Assembly: GCF_002245695.1 (NCBI RefSeq)
Contig: NZ_NOII01000003.1
Location: forward strand, 620,001 to 684,000
Source: Fictibacillus aquaticus
Lineage (GTDB): Bacteria; Bacillota; Bacilli; Bacillales; Fictibacillaceae
Length of the DNA stretch: 64,000 bases
Direction of reading: 5' to 3'
The translations under genes and the position numbers were made by a program. Shown in pieces: positions 1 through 6,650 of this stretch (the first letter of the stretch is position 1; every line of letters starts with the position of its first letter). The notes under the pieces are model-generated. The model saw only the letters and a program-made list of their open reading frames with translations, was not told the origin of the DNA and made no database searches.

Positions 1-971
1 CGATTTATGATCCGCCGGTTACAAGCGCGTACTATCAAACGGTCAGGTACAGCAGCGACGGATTCGCTCCGAACGGCCCTTTTTCTTACTATAAGATGTG
101 GTACGATATCGCGAGCGCTGGCGGGATTGCGGTCGCCAACTCACCTGATGGGATCAACTGGACGTTCGACAGCAATCTGACCGGCCTGACAGGAACGGCA
201 CGCCACTCGAGAATTTTATATGATCCGGCGGGATTCGGTATTGGTGCTCCGTACCGTATTTGGTATTGGGACTCGCCGAACCCTTACATGACCGATCCAA
301 TCGTCCTGAACATGATTCGGACGGCGACATCACTTGATGGCATCAACTGGACCAATGATATGAACATCAGCCAAAGTGCGGCTAATCCATTGTTAGTCCC
401 GATTCCGACAACAGATTTTAACAGAGGAAGCTATGGTCCGGCTGATATTTTGTATTACCCAGCGAATCCAGCTGTTCTTGATCTAGCAAATCCATTCAAT
501 AACCGATATGTGATGTATTACGATATTACAGACGGCGCGACGGAACAGATTGCGCTGGCAGTATCTGTAGATGGCATCACCTGGAGCAAGGTCGGTCCAT
601 TTGCCGTCATTCCAAAAGGTCCGCCTGGATCGTGGGATCAAAATTATGTGGCTGAGCATGCGGTTGTTATTCAGCTTGGACCAAATGATTTCAGAGCTTG
701 GTATAGCGGAGGGGTCACCAGCTCGAGTGAAGGAATCGGATGTGCGACCTCAACAGATGGGGTGAACTGGACGAAGTTTGCCGGAAACCCGATATTCAGC
801 ATCAATGACGGTGTGGCCTGGCGCGCAGGAAGAACATACAATCCATGGGTGCTGTTCGACCCGCAGCGGTTCAACGGTCACGGTGATTCGCTTTGCTATA
901 AGTTCTGGATGACGGGCGGCACGTCGGGTTCAAACCTGAATATCGGCTATGCGACGAATTCGGGTGGATGA
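1..971 (+). CDS. Beta-propeller (GH43/GH32-like) protein, 5' end cut off by window
   Basis: The reading frame is open from base 3, before the first ATG at 96, so the gene starts outside the window and 323 codons are visible. The protein repeats an SxDGINWT-type blade motif at least four times (e.g. SPDGINWTF, SLDGINWTN, SVDGITWSK, STDGVNWTK), each followed by a stretch rich in W, Y and G. This is what five-bladed propellers of the GH43/GH32/GH130 type and related sugar-binding propellers look like. Catalytic acids cannot be assigned without the N-terminus, so enzyme activity is only possible. A strong intrinsic terminator follows. Confidence 0.6.
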   Translation, partial: IYDPPVTSAYYQTVRYSSDGFAPNGPFSYYKMWYDIASAGGIAVANSPDGINWTFDSNLTGLTGTARHSRILYDPAGFGIGAPYRIWYWDSPNPYMTDPIVLNMIRTATSLDGINWTNDMNISQSAANPLLVPIPTTDFNRGSYGPADILYYPANPAVLDLANPFNNRYVMYYDITDGATEQIALAVSVDGITWSKVGPFAVIPKGPPGSWDQNYVAEHAVVIQLGPNDFRAWYSGGVTSSSEGIGCATSTDGVNWTKFAGNPIFSINDGVAWRAGRTYNPWVLFDPQRFNGHGDSLCYKFWMTGGTSGSNLNIGYATNSGG

Positions 972-980
972 TAGAGAAGA

Positions 981-1004
981 AAAACCCCTTTGCGGAGGGG
1001 TTTT
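981..1004 (+). terminator. Intrinsic terminator
   Basis: AAAACCCCT and AGGGGTTTT arms flank a short loop and run into a T-tract, ten bases after the stop of the propeller gene. Confidence 0.85.
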
Positions 1005-1020
1005 TCTTATGCGTGTGTGA

Positions 1021-1171
1021 TTTGTTTGCGGATCTTAGAGGTTTATTTGCAAATCTGGGATGTTTATTTGCGAATCTCGAACATTTATTTGCAGATCTGA
1101 AAATTTGTTTGTACGGCGATTTTTAGTTTGCAGGAGAACCGTTTTATTTGCACACTGCTCCGTTTATTTGC
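1021..1171 (+). repeat. Array of TTTATTTGC repeats, about 20-21 bp period (copy 1)
   Basis: TTTATTTGC or a one- or two-base variant starts at 1021, 1042, 1063, 1084, 1104, 1123, 1143 and 1163, so spacing is 19-21 bp, close to two helical turns. The first four units also share RRATCT after the core. The last two are followed by unrelated C-rich bases. The array lies between the terminator of the propeller gene and the 3' end of a converging gene. A second array of the same design is at 53015-53176. No coding potential was seen. Confidence 0.8.
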
Positions 1172-1195
1172 AACTTTAAGTTCGTCGCTCACTCT

Positions 1196-1663
1196 TCAAA
1201 TGGCAAACACCACCGCATTTAACGCCCGCGATTGCACGGCCGTTGAGACCGACGCGCTCGACCGCTGGGAGAATTCTAGCGTGACAGTATAGGTGTTCGT
1301 CCCGAAGAGCGCGCCGTTATCTACATAGGTGAGCGGGATGCCGGTAATCTGTGTAAAGGCCAAGGAGAGGGAGAGTGCGGCGCCTTGTGTCAGTGTTTTC
1401 GTGGTCAAAAGAGTTCCGTTTCGGTACAGCCTCATAAGTACGGTGTATTGATACGATGTTAAACCGAGCGAGATCGTAGCAGCCACTTGTACTGTGCCAT
1501 CAATTTTAACCGGCTGAAGGCTCTGCTCGTTCACCACTGGCAATGTGAGCACTGTTGTCTCGCTGTTAAAGGTTAGAGCTGTACTGTCCTCTGTTTGGAT
1601 GAAAAATAATTTTTGGTTTCCATTTGATGCGGATCCGCCACAATTTTGACAGTCTAAGCACAC
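1196..1663 (-). CDS. Hypothetical beta-rich protein beside spore-appendage genes
   Basis: 155 residues with a GTG start and GGAG nine bases upstream. The N-terminus has CLDCQNCGG, and the rest alternates Thr/Val/Leu strands, as in a beta-sandwich. No signal peptide or membrane segment is seen. It is transcribed divergently from two Ena-like genes, which also have Cys-containing N-termini and beta-sandwich bodies. A role as an exosporium or appendage tip or coat component is therefore plausible but inferred from context only. I do not recognise a named family. Confidence 0.55.
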   Translation of the reverse strand: MCLDCQNCGGSASNGNQKLFFIQTEDSTALTFNSETTVLTLPVVNEQSLQPVKIDGTVQVAATISLGLTSYQYTVLMRLYRNGTLLTTKTLTQGAALSLSLAFTQITGIPLTYVDNGALFGTNTYTVTLEFSQRSSASVSTAVQSRALNAVVFAI

Positions 1664-1754
1664 ACGCCGTCACTCCAACATAGTTTGTGTATTATCTTAT
1701 GAATGCCTTTTGAAATGGACAGGGCTATAGCATGAAAAGCAAAGGGGTTGTTTT

Positions 1755-2189
1755 ATGAAACAGCGTGCGAGACCTAACTTATGCCCCGCCAGCTCTCCGC
1801 CAGAAAGCTGCTCATGCATCTATCCACGGAATAAGGAGCCGTTCTTTCCCGTTCCTCCATCTCAGCCTGAGGTTATCACAGATGAGATTTCAGGAACGAT
1901 TCAGCAGCCGAGTGACGGCCGTCCTGTTCAGTATTGGAGGTGGCTTGATCGTGAGAACCTGCCAGCCGCCTCATTAACGATTACGAGCCAATGTTTATCG
2001 GTTATGGATGTGTATGTGGATACAACGGGCAATGGGCAAAGCGATATGCTGGTATTTACAATCTCTCAATATGGCCAATCGCGCTCAGCGACATTGCCGT
2101 GTATTGCAGCTCTTGAAATTGTCTGCTCTGGTCACACAGAATTGTGCAGCGGCCGTTATGGTTTAAGCATTCATTATATAAAAAGATAG
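1755..2189 (+). CDS. Ena-like (DUF3992-type) endospore appendage protein, longer subunit
   Basis: 144 residues, ATG with AAAGGGG upstream. The N-terminus is Cys/Pro-rich (NLCPASSPPESCSC). The body is beta-rich and ends in CSGRYGLSIHYIKR, matching the terminal strand pattern of the shorter neighbour (SGTYCIILYKK). S-type endospore appendage subunits of Bacillus cereus (Ena1A/B/C, DUF3992) are small jelly-roll proteins whose N-terminal connector cysteines cross-link to neighbouring subunits. The shared ending, the cysteines and the tandem arrangement support this assignment. Family membership is by eye. Confidence 0.55.
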   Translation: MKQRARPNLCPASSPPESCSCIYPRNKEPFFPVPPSQPEVITDEISGTIQQPSDGRPVQYWRWLDRENLPAASLTITSQCLSVMDVYVDTTGNGQSDMLVFTISQYGQSRSATLPCIAALEIVCSGHTELCSGRYGLSIHYIKR

Positions 2190-2209
2190 TTTTATAGGAG
2201 GAATGAACC

Positions 2210-2527
2210 ATGTGTGCAACTGATCCGCAAGCTCAATACTTTCAAGAGAAGATTTCGGGGAATTTTAATGGAGGTGCAGCACCTATTACCGTCTGGTCGG
2301 CTCCAGCCGGCAGCTATTTTTCCGGAACGTTCCAAGTATTTAACTCTGCCGCAAGCCCTGCGACTGTAACGGCAACGACTGACTCCACACCCGCGGGGGC
2401 ATTGAGTGCTGCACCCGGAAACACTGCATCACAGTCTGTCAACCAGCCGACTGAGTTCACGATTACGGCTGCAGCAGGGGACAGCGGGACATACTGTATC
2501 ATTCTATATAAGAAAGTATTGGCTTAA
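2210..2527 (+). CDS. Ena-like (DUF3992-type) endospore appendage core subunit
   Basis: 105 residues, ATG with GGAGGAATG upstream, 20 bases after the preceding gene. It has a short N-terminal connector with Cys2, then a beta-sandwich body with VWSAPAGSYFSGTFQVFN, ending SGTYCIILYKK. Size, N-terminal Cys, a Cys in the last strand and the Gly/Thr/Ala-rich strands all match the major S-ENA pilin. Known Ena subunits self-assemble into disulphide-stabilised helical fibres on spores. Here this subunit and the longer one probably form a two-gene operon. Confidence 0.65.
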   Translation: MCATDPQAQYFQEKISGNFNGGAAPITVWSAPAGSYFSGTFQVFNSAASPATVTATTDSTPAGALSAAPGNTASQSVNQPTEFTITAAAGDSGTYCIILYKKVLA

Positions 2528-2574
2528 TGAATTATCAATGTATAATAAGGTTATCCGTACTTTAGGAGGATAAC

Positions 2575-3168
2575 ATGAATCAGATTGGTGCTTATGTCCT
2601 GTCCATTGTCCTGCTCTTCGTACTCATTATTCCGAGTGTACTCAGCAGACAGGAAGCACAAAGTGTAGAGAAGAGTGCGGACAAGTTCGCGTTCACGCTG
2701 CCGGTTAACGTGGAAAGCGTGGAATCGTTAATGGAAAAAAAGAACCCGCTAGTTCAAAATAATTTGAAAGCGTTTACATCTGAATATAAGAATTGGAAGC
2801 TGCAGTTTGATATTGATTTAGAAGAAGATAAGAAAATCAAGCAGCAGGGATTTACTTATTTTCCGGAGGCGAAAATAAGCGGCTACATGCAAAATGGCAA
2901 TGAGAAGCTGAACTTAACAGGGAGCGGCTATGTGAATCGCTTCTCTTTTGAAGGCCGGCAGCTGTATGTCGGCTACATGGTGGCCGCGATTCCCGGCCTG
3001 ACTGCTTCTCCAAATCATAAAGTATCTTTTCGATTTGATAATGAATCTGGAGAAATCGATGTATCGCTCATGACTGGTACACAGCCCGACACAGCCTTTC
3101 TCCCATTCGGCAAGATCTTCTTATTTGATATGGATTACAACGCAATAGGGAAGAGGATGCTGGAGTAG
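2575..3168 (+). CDS. Hypothetical membrane-anchored or secreted protein
   Basis: 197 residues, ATG preceded by AGGAGG. A single hydrophobic segment (about residues 6-24) acts as an uncleaved signal anchor or signal peptide. The remainder is a soluble, mixed alpha/beta extracytoplasmic domain with no motif I recognise. It follows the appendage genes by 48 bases, but I see no evidence of a functional link. A long hairpin at 3186-3225 follows it. Confidence 0.6.
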   Translation: MNQIGAYVLSIVLLFVLIIPSVLSRQEAQSVEKSADKFAFTLPVNVESVESLMEKKNPLVQNNLKAFTSEYKNWKLQFDIDLEEDKKIKQQGFTYFPEAKISGYMQNGNEKLNLTGSGYVNRFSFEGRQLYVGYMVAAIPGLTASPNHKVSFRFDNESGEIDVSLMTGTQPDTAFLPFGKIFLFDMDYNAIGKRMLE

Positions 3169-3185
3169 GGTTTTAGGAAATTGAA

Positions 3186-3225
3186 AATCTCTTAAACTCG
3201 CTTAGGGAAGCGAATTTAAGAGATT
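3186..3225. terminator. Hairpin between convergent genes
   Basis: AATCTCTTAAA and TTTAAGAGATT arms with an inner CGCTT/AAGCG stem. The T-run at 3235 follows on the plus strand. The stop of the minus-strand gene (3216) lies inside the right arm. Confidence 0.6.
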
Positions 3226-3767
3226 CGTCGAGAATTTTTTCTTTGTTTGTTTTCTTGTTTCTGGAGCCAATTCGTTCCGGCGATATCGATAATTGCTAAT
3301 ACGCCTGCAAGAAAAAAACAATATAAAAGTGATCGCGGCTCAGTATAAGGAAATATACTGAACGTCCAGTAAATAATTCCTGTCGTTAACAAGATCCGGA
3401 TTGGTGTAGCAAGGTATGCTCGCCATTTTTCTTGGAGCATTAGATTAATGATGTTTTGTACAGGCTTATTAAAGAGGCTAAGGATTAAAAAAGTAATTGC
3501 TAAGTGAAGACCGAGTGCCAGCGTGCTGTCCCAGCTACCTGAAAACTGACCCCCAAATACGAAGTTCGTCCCTTTAATTGCTGTTACATAGACGATTCCA
3601 ATAATGGATATAGGGATAAAAATCATGGCTGTAATGAATAGTGAAACCCCAATTATGCCTTTAGTGCTCAGCTTCTTCTTGCTTCGGTTCGAATCTTTCC
3701 ATATGAATAGATGAATTAGTGTGTAGCCTGATAGGTAAATAAAGATGATGTAGAGCCAGTCCGGCAT
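3216..3767 (-). CDS. Hypothetical multi-pass membrane protein
   Basis: 183 residues with about four to five predicted membrane segments, including one at the extreme N-terminus (LYIIFIYLSGYTLIHLFI), and a basic C-terminal tail. AGGAGG precedes the ATG. The lipoprotein gene at 3780-4313 ends 12 bases upstream of this start, so the two are likely co-transcribed. No family was recognised. Confidence 0.6.
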   Translation of the reverse strand: MPDWLYIIFIYLSGYTLIHLFIWKDSNRSKKKLSTKGIIGVSLFITAMIFIPISIIGIVYVTAIKGTNFVFGGQFSGSWDSTLALGLHLAITFLILSLFNKPVQNIINLMLQEKWRAYLATPIRILLTTGIIYWTFSIFPYTEPRSLLYCFFLAGVLAIIDIAGTNWLQKQENKQRKNSRRIS

Positions 3768-3779
3768 GGACGTCCTCCT

Positions 3780-4313
3780 TTATGATCCCGAGCTCGTGCT
3801 CCCCGAACCGAATCCTGAGCTCTTTTTGGTTGTGGATTTCGTTGTAGTAGTAGTCGTTGGCTTCGTGGTTGGTTTAGTGAACTTAATTTTACTCGATGGC
3901 TTTGTTTTCGTTGTGTTCGCCAATAAGAAAATCCACCAAGGAAACGCATTTTCGTCCGCATAATAGTTATCGTAAACGGTTGTTTCGCCGTTTTCCTGAA
4001 GGTCATCCAGAAACGCGATGAGCTCTTCTTCGTTGTATTCCAGGCCGTTTTCTTCTAAGTAATCCTCCATAGCCTCAAGATCTAAGTCAGGATAATAGGA
4101 TTGCAGGTGGTCTAGCTCGATCTCTCCATAGCCCTCGTCATCTTCAGGATAGTAGCTCGTGTCGCTGCTATAGTCGTTTTCAAAATCAGGTTCAGTGTAG
4201 ACTTCTTCGTCATAAATTTCTTCATCATAGCTCTCCGTGTATGAAGTGCTGCACCCGCTTAACATGACAGCTGCCGAAAGCAGTCCTCCGAGCATTTTCT
4301 TTGTATTAGTCAT
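3780..4313 (-). CDS. Acidic lipoprotein with Thr/Lys- and Ser/Gly-rich tail
   Basis: I take the start at the ATG at 4313 because AGGGGA lies eight bases upstream. A further upstream in-frame ATG at 4355 has no ribosome site. It gives 177 residues. A signal peptide ends in lipobox LSGC, so it is lipidated and membrane-anchored on the outside. A very acidic Tyr/Asp/Glu segment follows, then a PWWIFLLA patch, a Lys/Thr-rich stretch and a Gly/Ser tail. It is probably co-transcribed with the membrane protein immediately downstream. Function unknown. Confidence 0.65.
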   Translation of the reverse strand: MTNTKKMLGGLLSAAVMLSGCSTSYTESYDEEIYDEEVYTEPDFENDYSSDTSYYPEDDEGYGEIELDHLQSYYPDLDLEAMEDYLEENGLEYNEEELIAFLDDLQENGETTVYDNYYADENAFPWWIFLLANTTKTKPSSKIKFTKPTTKPTTTTTTKSTTKKSSGFGSGSTSSGS

Positions 4314-4453
4314 CACATTTATCCCCTTATGCCTGTTTTTACCATATGTATACATTTACTATTACATAAAGTTTCGTTTTTGGATATATCTTCATTTTTT
4401 TCGTTGTTTTATAAATAAAGCCTAAACTCACCTCTTGCCTGGAGCAAAACACA

Positions 4454-4500
4454 ATAAGTACCCTCGAAGTCGATTGCTTCAAGGGTACTTATGCGTTTTT
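4454..4500 (+). terminator. Terminator-like hairpin upstream of the sigma-factor gene
   Basis: ATAAGTACCCT pairs perfectly with AGGGTACTTAT, with an inner GAAG/CTTC stem, followed by TTTTT. No complete plus-strand gene lies just upstream, so it may act as a leader attenuator of the next gene rather than an end-of-gene terminator. Confidence 0.6.
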
Positions 4501-4605
4501 CGAGATTCTTTAGAGTCTTTTTCGTTTCTGAAAGTTTTTTTTGAAAACCGTACAGTGGAGTTACCGGCGGAATACAGTAAAGTGCGCGCTTTTATAAGGA
4601 AGATT

Positions 4606-5103
4606 GTGTTGAGAGATTTGCCTTTTGAGAAAGTGGCAAAGATGTTTGATCCATTGATTAAGAGCAGGCTGAAGGTATTGGGTTTGACGGGTGAGCGGTT
4701 TGAAATGTTTTATCAGGCGGGGCTTATCGGCTTATGGAAAGCTTGGAGTGAATTCGACGAGACAAAGGGCTCATTTCCATCATTAGCAAATCTCCGCATA
4801 TCGGGTGGCATTATGGATGAACTGCGGAAAGAATCAAATAGAGAGAAGCGAATAATGCCGATGGTGCCTGAAATTTATGAAAATATTTTATCAAAAGCGG
4901 TGTATGACACCATTCCATTGCTTGAGAAGGAAGCTATCGCATATTACTTAGAAAAGCTGACTAAACTCGAACAGCGCTGGGTGGTCGAGCGGATCTGTAA
5001 CCAAAAACGCGAGGTGGATATTGCTGCGGAGTATGGTGTGAGTGTAGGTGCGGTGAAGAGCTGGCGGAAGCGGGTGGTGAAGAAGCTTAGGACGTTGCGT
5101 TGA
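4606..5103 (+). CDS. Sigma-70-family RNA polymerase sigma factor
   Basis: The frame is open from 4435, but its first codons run through the terminator-like hairpin. I prefer the GTG at 4606, which has AAGGA five bases upstream; a GTG at 4555 is another option. The body shows region 2 (FEMFYQAGLIGLWKAWSEFD, then PSLANLRISGGIMDELRKE), a linker, and a region 4 HTH at the C-terminus (AAEYGVSVGAVKSWRKRVV). Regions 1 and 3 appear missing, as in small alternative sigma factors. Its targets are unknown, and no anti-sigma gene is adjacent. Confidence 0.75.
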   Translation: MLRDLPFEKVAKMFDPLIKSRLKVLGLTGERFEMFYQAGLIGLWKAWSEFDETKGSFPSLANLRISGGIMDELRKESNREKRIMPMVPEIYENILSKAVYDTIPLLEKEAIAYYLEKLTKLEQRWVVERICNQKREVDIAAEYGVSVGAVKSWRKRVVKKLRTLR

Positions 5104-5158
5104 GAAGGGATTTTTATCCAAAAAGAGAAAGAGTATAGAGAGAAGATAAGGGGTGATC

Positions 5159-5659
5159 ATGGTGATTACAAATCAAATGATTCAGATTCATAAATGGCAG
5201 GATAAGGACCTCGAGCTGCTGTTTGACCTAAATTCTGCTGTGATGACGGAGCATTTAGGCGGACCTGAAAGTGAAGAGAAGATTTTGCAGCGCCATAAGC
5301 GTTATCTTGAACTTGGCGAAAGAGGGCAGATGTTCATCGTAACTTTGGATTCTGTTGCTGCTGGGTCAGTTGGATACTGGCAAACATCCTGGAAAGGTGA
5401 GGATGTGTACGAGACGGGCTGGAGCGTTCTGCCAACATTTCAGGGTAAAGGAATCGCGGGAGCTGCCGCCAAGCTGGCGGTTGAAGCAGCGAGGGCAGAG
5501 AATAAGCATGCGTCTATTCACGCCTTTCCTTCCATTAGTAATACAGCATCCAATGCGATCTGCCGTAAGCTAGGCTTTGAATTGCTTGGAAAATGTGAGC
5601 TGGAGTATCCGCCGGGAAGTATTATGCAATGCAACGATTGGCGGCTGGGATTAAAGTAA
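5159..5659 (+). CDS. GNAT-family N-acetyltransferase
   Basis: I take the ATG at 5159, preceded by AAGGGG; an upstream GTG at 5153 sits on the ribosome site. It is about 166 residues. The acetyl-CoA pyrophosphate-binding loop is visible as TFQGKGIAGAAAKLAVEAAR, preceded by GYWQTSW and ETGWSVLP strands and followed by the SNAICRKLGFELLGKCELEYP motif typical of ribosomal-protein or small-molecule acetyltransferases. The substrate is unknown. Confidence 0.85.
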   Translation: MVITNQMIQIHKWQDKDLELLFDLNSAVMTEHLGGPESEEKILQRHKRYLELGERGQMFIVTLDSVAAGSVGYWQTSWKGEDVYETGWSVLPTFQGKGIAGAAAKLAVEAARAENKHASIHAFPSISNTASNAICRKLGFELLGKCELEYPPGSIMQCNDWRLGLK

Positions 5660-5680
5660 ATGCTGAAGGGGAGTAATGGG

Positions 5681-5845
5681 ATGGAAAAGCCGGTTTATTT
5701 TGATGGCAGTGTAATGCCGAAGTGTGATGAAACAGTGGTGAAATGTGAAAGTGTAATAACGGATGAAGTGCGCAAAAGTATTAGCGGGAATCCGTTTGTT
5801 CTGGAATTGAAGGAAGAAGTGCGTGAGCGGTGTGTAATGCTTTAA
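5681..5845 (+). CDS. Small hypothetical protein (54 aa)
   Basis: I take the ATG at 5681, with GGGGAG upstream, rather than the ATG at 5660 that directly abuts the previous stop. It begins MEKPVYFDGSVMPKCDE and is acidic, with three Cys. It is probably translated from the same mRNA as the acetyltransferase, and a strong terminator follows. No family was recognised. Confidence 0.5.
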   Translation: MEKPVYFDGSVMPKCDETVVKCESVITDEVRKSISGNPFVLELKEEVRERCVML

Positions 5846-5854
5846 AAGGGGAAG

Positions 5855-5890
5855 AAAAAAGAAGCGACGTGGGTCTGTCGCTTCTTTTTT
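5855..5890. terminator. Bidirectional intrinsic terminator
   Basis: AAAAAAGAAGCGAC pairs with GTCGCTTCTTTTTT around an eight-base loop, with A and T runs on both sides. It serves the plus-strand gene ending at 5845 and the small minus-strand gene ending at 5889. Confidence 0.9.
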
Positions 5891-6029
5891 ATTGCTTTGG
5901 TTTAAGTCTTTTGGATAAAGAACTAGGCTTCTTTTCTAATTTGTTTATGCTTTGCTGTTCTTCTTTTTTTATCTTTTCAAAAGCATCTTGCATTGATATG
6001 CCGTTCAATGGTGTTTTTAAGCCATCCAT
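5889..6029 (-). CDS. Small hypothetical protein (46 aa)
   Basis: An intact reading frame begins MDGLKTPLNGISMQDAFEKI and ends SLSKRLKPKQ. AGGAG lies ten bases upstream of its ATG and the stop overlaps the bidirectional terminator. The sequence is Lys/Glu/Gln-rich with one likely amphipathic helix and no membrane segment. Ribosome site, terminator and natural codon use argue that it is real. No function can be assigned. Confidence 0.55.
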   Translation of the reverse strand: MDGLKTPLNGISMQDAFEKIKKEEQQSINKLEKKPSSLSKRLKPKQ

Positions 6030-6089
6030 ACATATCACGCTCCTTGTTTCTTACCTTATGTGTGCCATTAATAAATATTTCTACTTCGT

Positions 6090-6467
6090 TTAGTATTTTC
6101 CTCTGTTTTTTTCCCAATCCGGATCATCTTTCCAGTGATACGTCTCGTCGTATATGTTTAAGATGTGCCCATTTATCTCGATTGTTTCTTTATCAAGCCA
6201 TTTTATGTTTACTGAGCTTTCGTCATAATTCCAATATATCGTTTCAGCTTCACTTCCGTCGCCAACTTCAACTCTTATAGAAGCTCTTACTGTAGCCCCG
6301 CCATCATCTATTAAATAAGCCTTGGCTACATTGTCGTTAAAAGGAGAGCTATGTTCTGACAGGAATTTACCTTTAGGCAATTCATCAAGTTTAACGTTAG
6401 TGACATCAAAAAGGATGATGCCGAAAACAATTAAAACACCTAGCAAAATGTAGCGTTTCTTCTTCAC
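6090..6467 (-). CDS. DUF5412-like membrane-anchored protein
   Basis: 125 residues. The start is GTG at 6467 with AAAGGAGA upstream; the overlapping ATG at 6469 is out of frame. An N-terminal transmembrane anchor (YILLGVLIVFGIILF) precedes an external domain with AKAYLIDDGGATVRASIRVEV, IYWNYDESSVNIKWLD and EINGHILNIYDETY. This is the layout I remember for DUF5412 proteins of Bacillus. Function unknown. Confidence 0.65.
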   Translation of the reverse strand: MKKKRYILLGVLIVFGIILFDVTNVKLDELPKGKFLSEHSSPFNDNVAKAYLIDDGGATVRASIRVEVGDGSEAETIYWNYDESSVNIKWLDKETIEINGHILNIYDETYHWKDDPDWEKNRGKY

Positions 6468-6572
6468 ATGGTTTCTCCTTTTAGAGCATAGATGATTTTG
6501 TATGAGTTAAATCATGTCGACACAAGTTGTCAAATTCCCCGGGAAATTGACGAGTGGTGGAGTTTACATAAT

Positions 6573-6640
6573 GGGGGTACGGTACCATTTTCTGCTTAGG
6601 GCGTGAACACCCGGGCGGTTGAAAATGGTACCGTACCCCA
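6573..6640. repeat. GGTACC-core palindrome, long-loop form (type TAC)
   Basis: GGGGTACGGTACCATTTTC and GAAAATGGTACCGTACCCC flank an inner segment that itself holds GGG...GAACACCC. It lies between the end of the transporter gene (6651) and the start of the DUF5412-like gene. The left flank GTTTACATAAT recurs beside the units at 8185 and 13156. Confidence 0.85.
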
Positions 6641-6650
6641 TGAACTTCAT

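Noticed and set aside
1021-1171. CRISPR-like regular spacing
   Set aside because: Repeats are only nine bases, spacing 19-21 bp, and the bases between are partly similar. There is no Cas gene and no 30-bp repeat/spacer pattern.
4435-4605. N-terminal extension of the sigma-factor frame
   Set aside because: These codons lie across a terminator-like hairpin and its T-run and show no sigma-region sequence or ribosome site.
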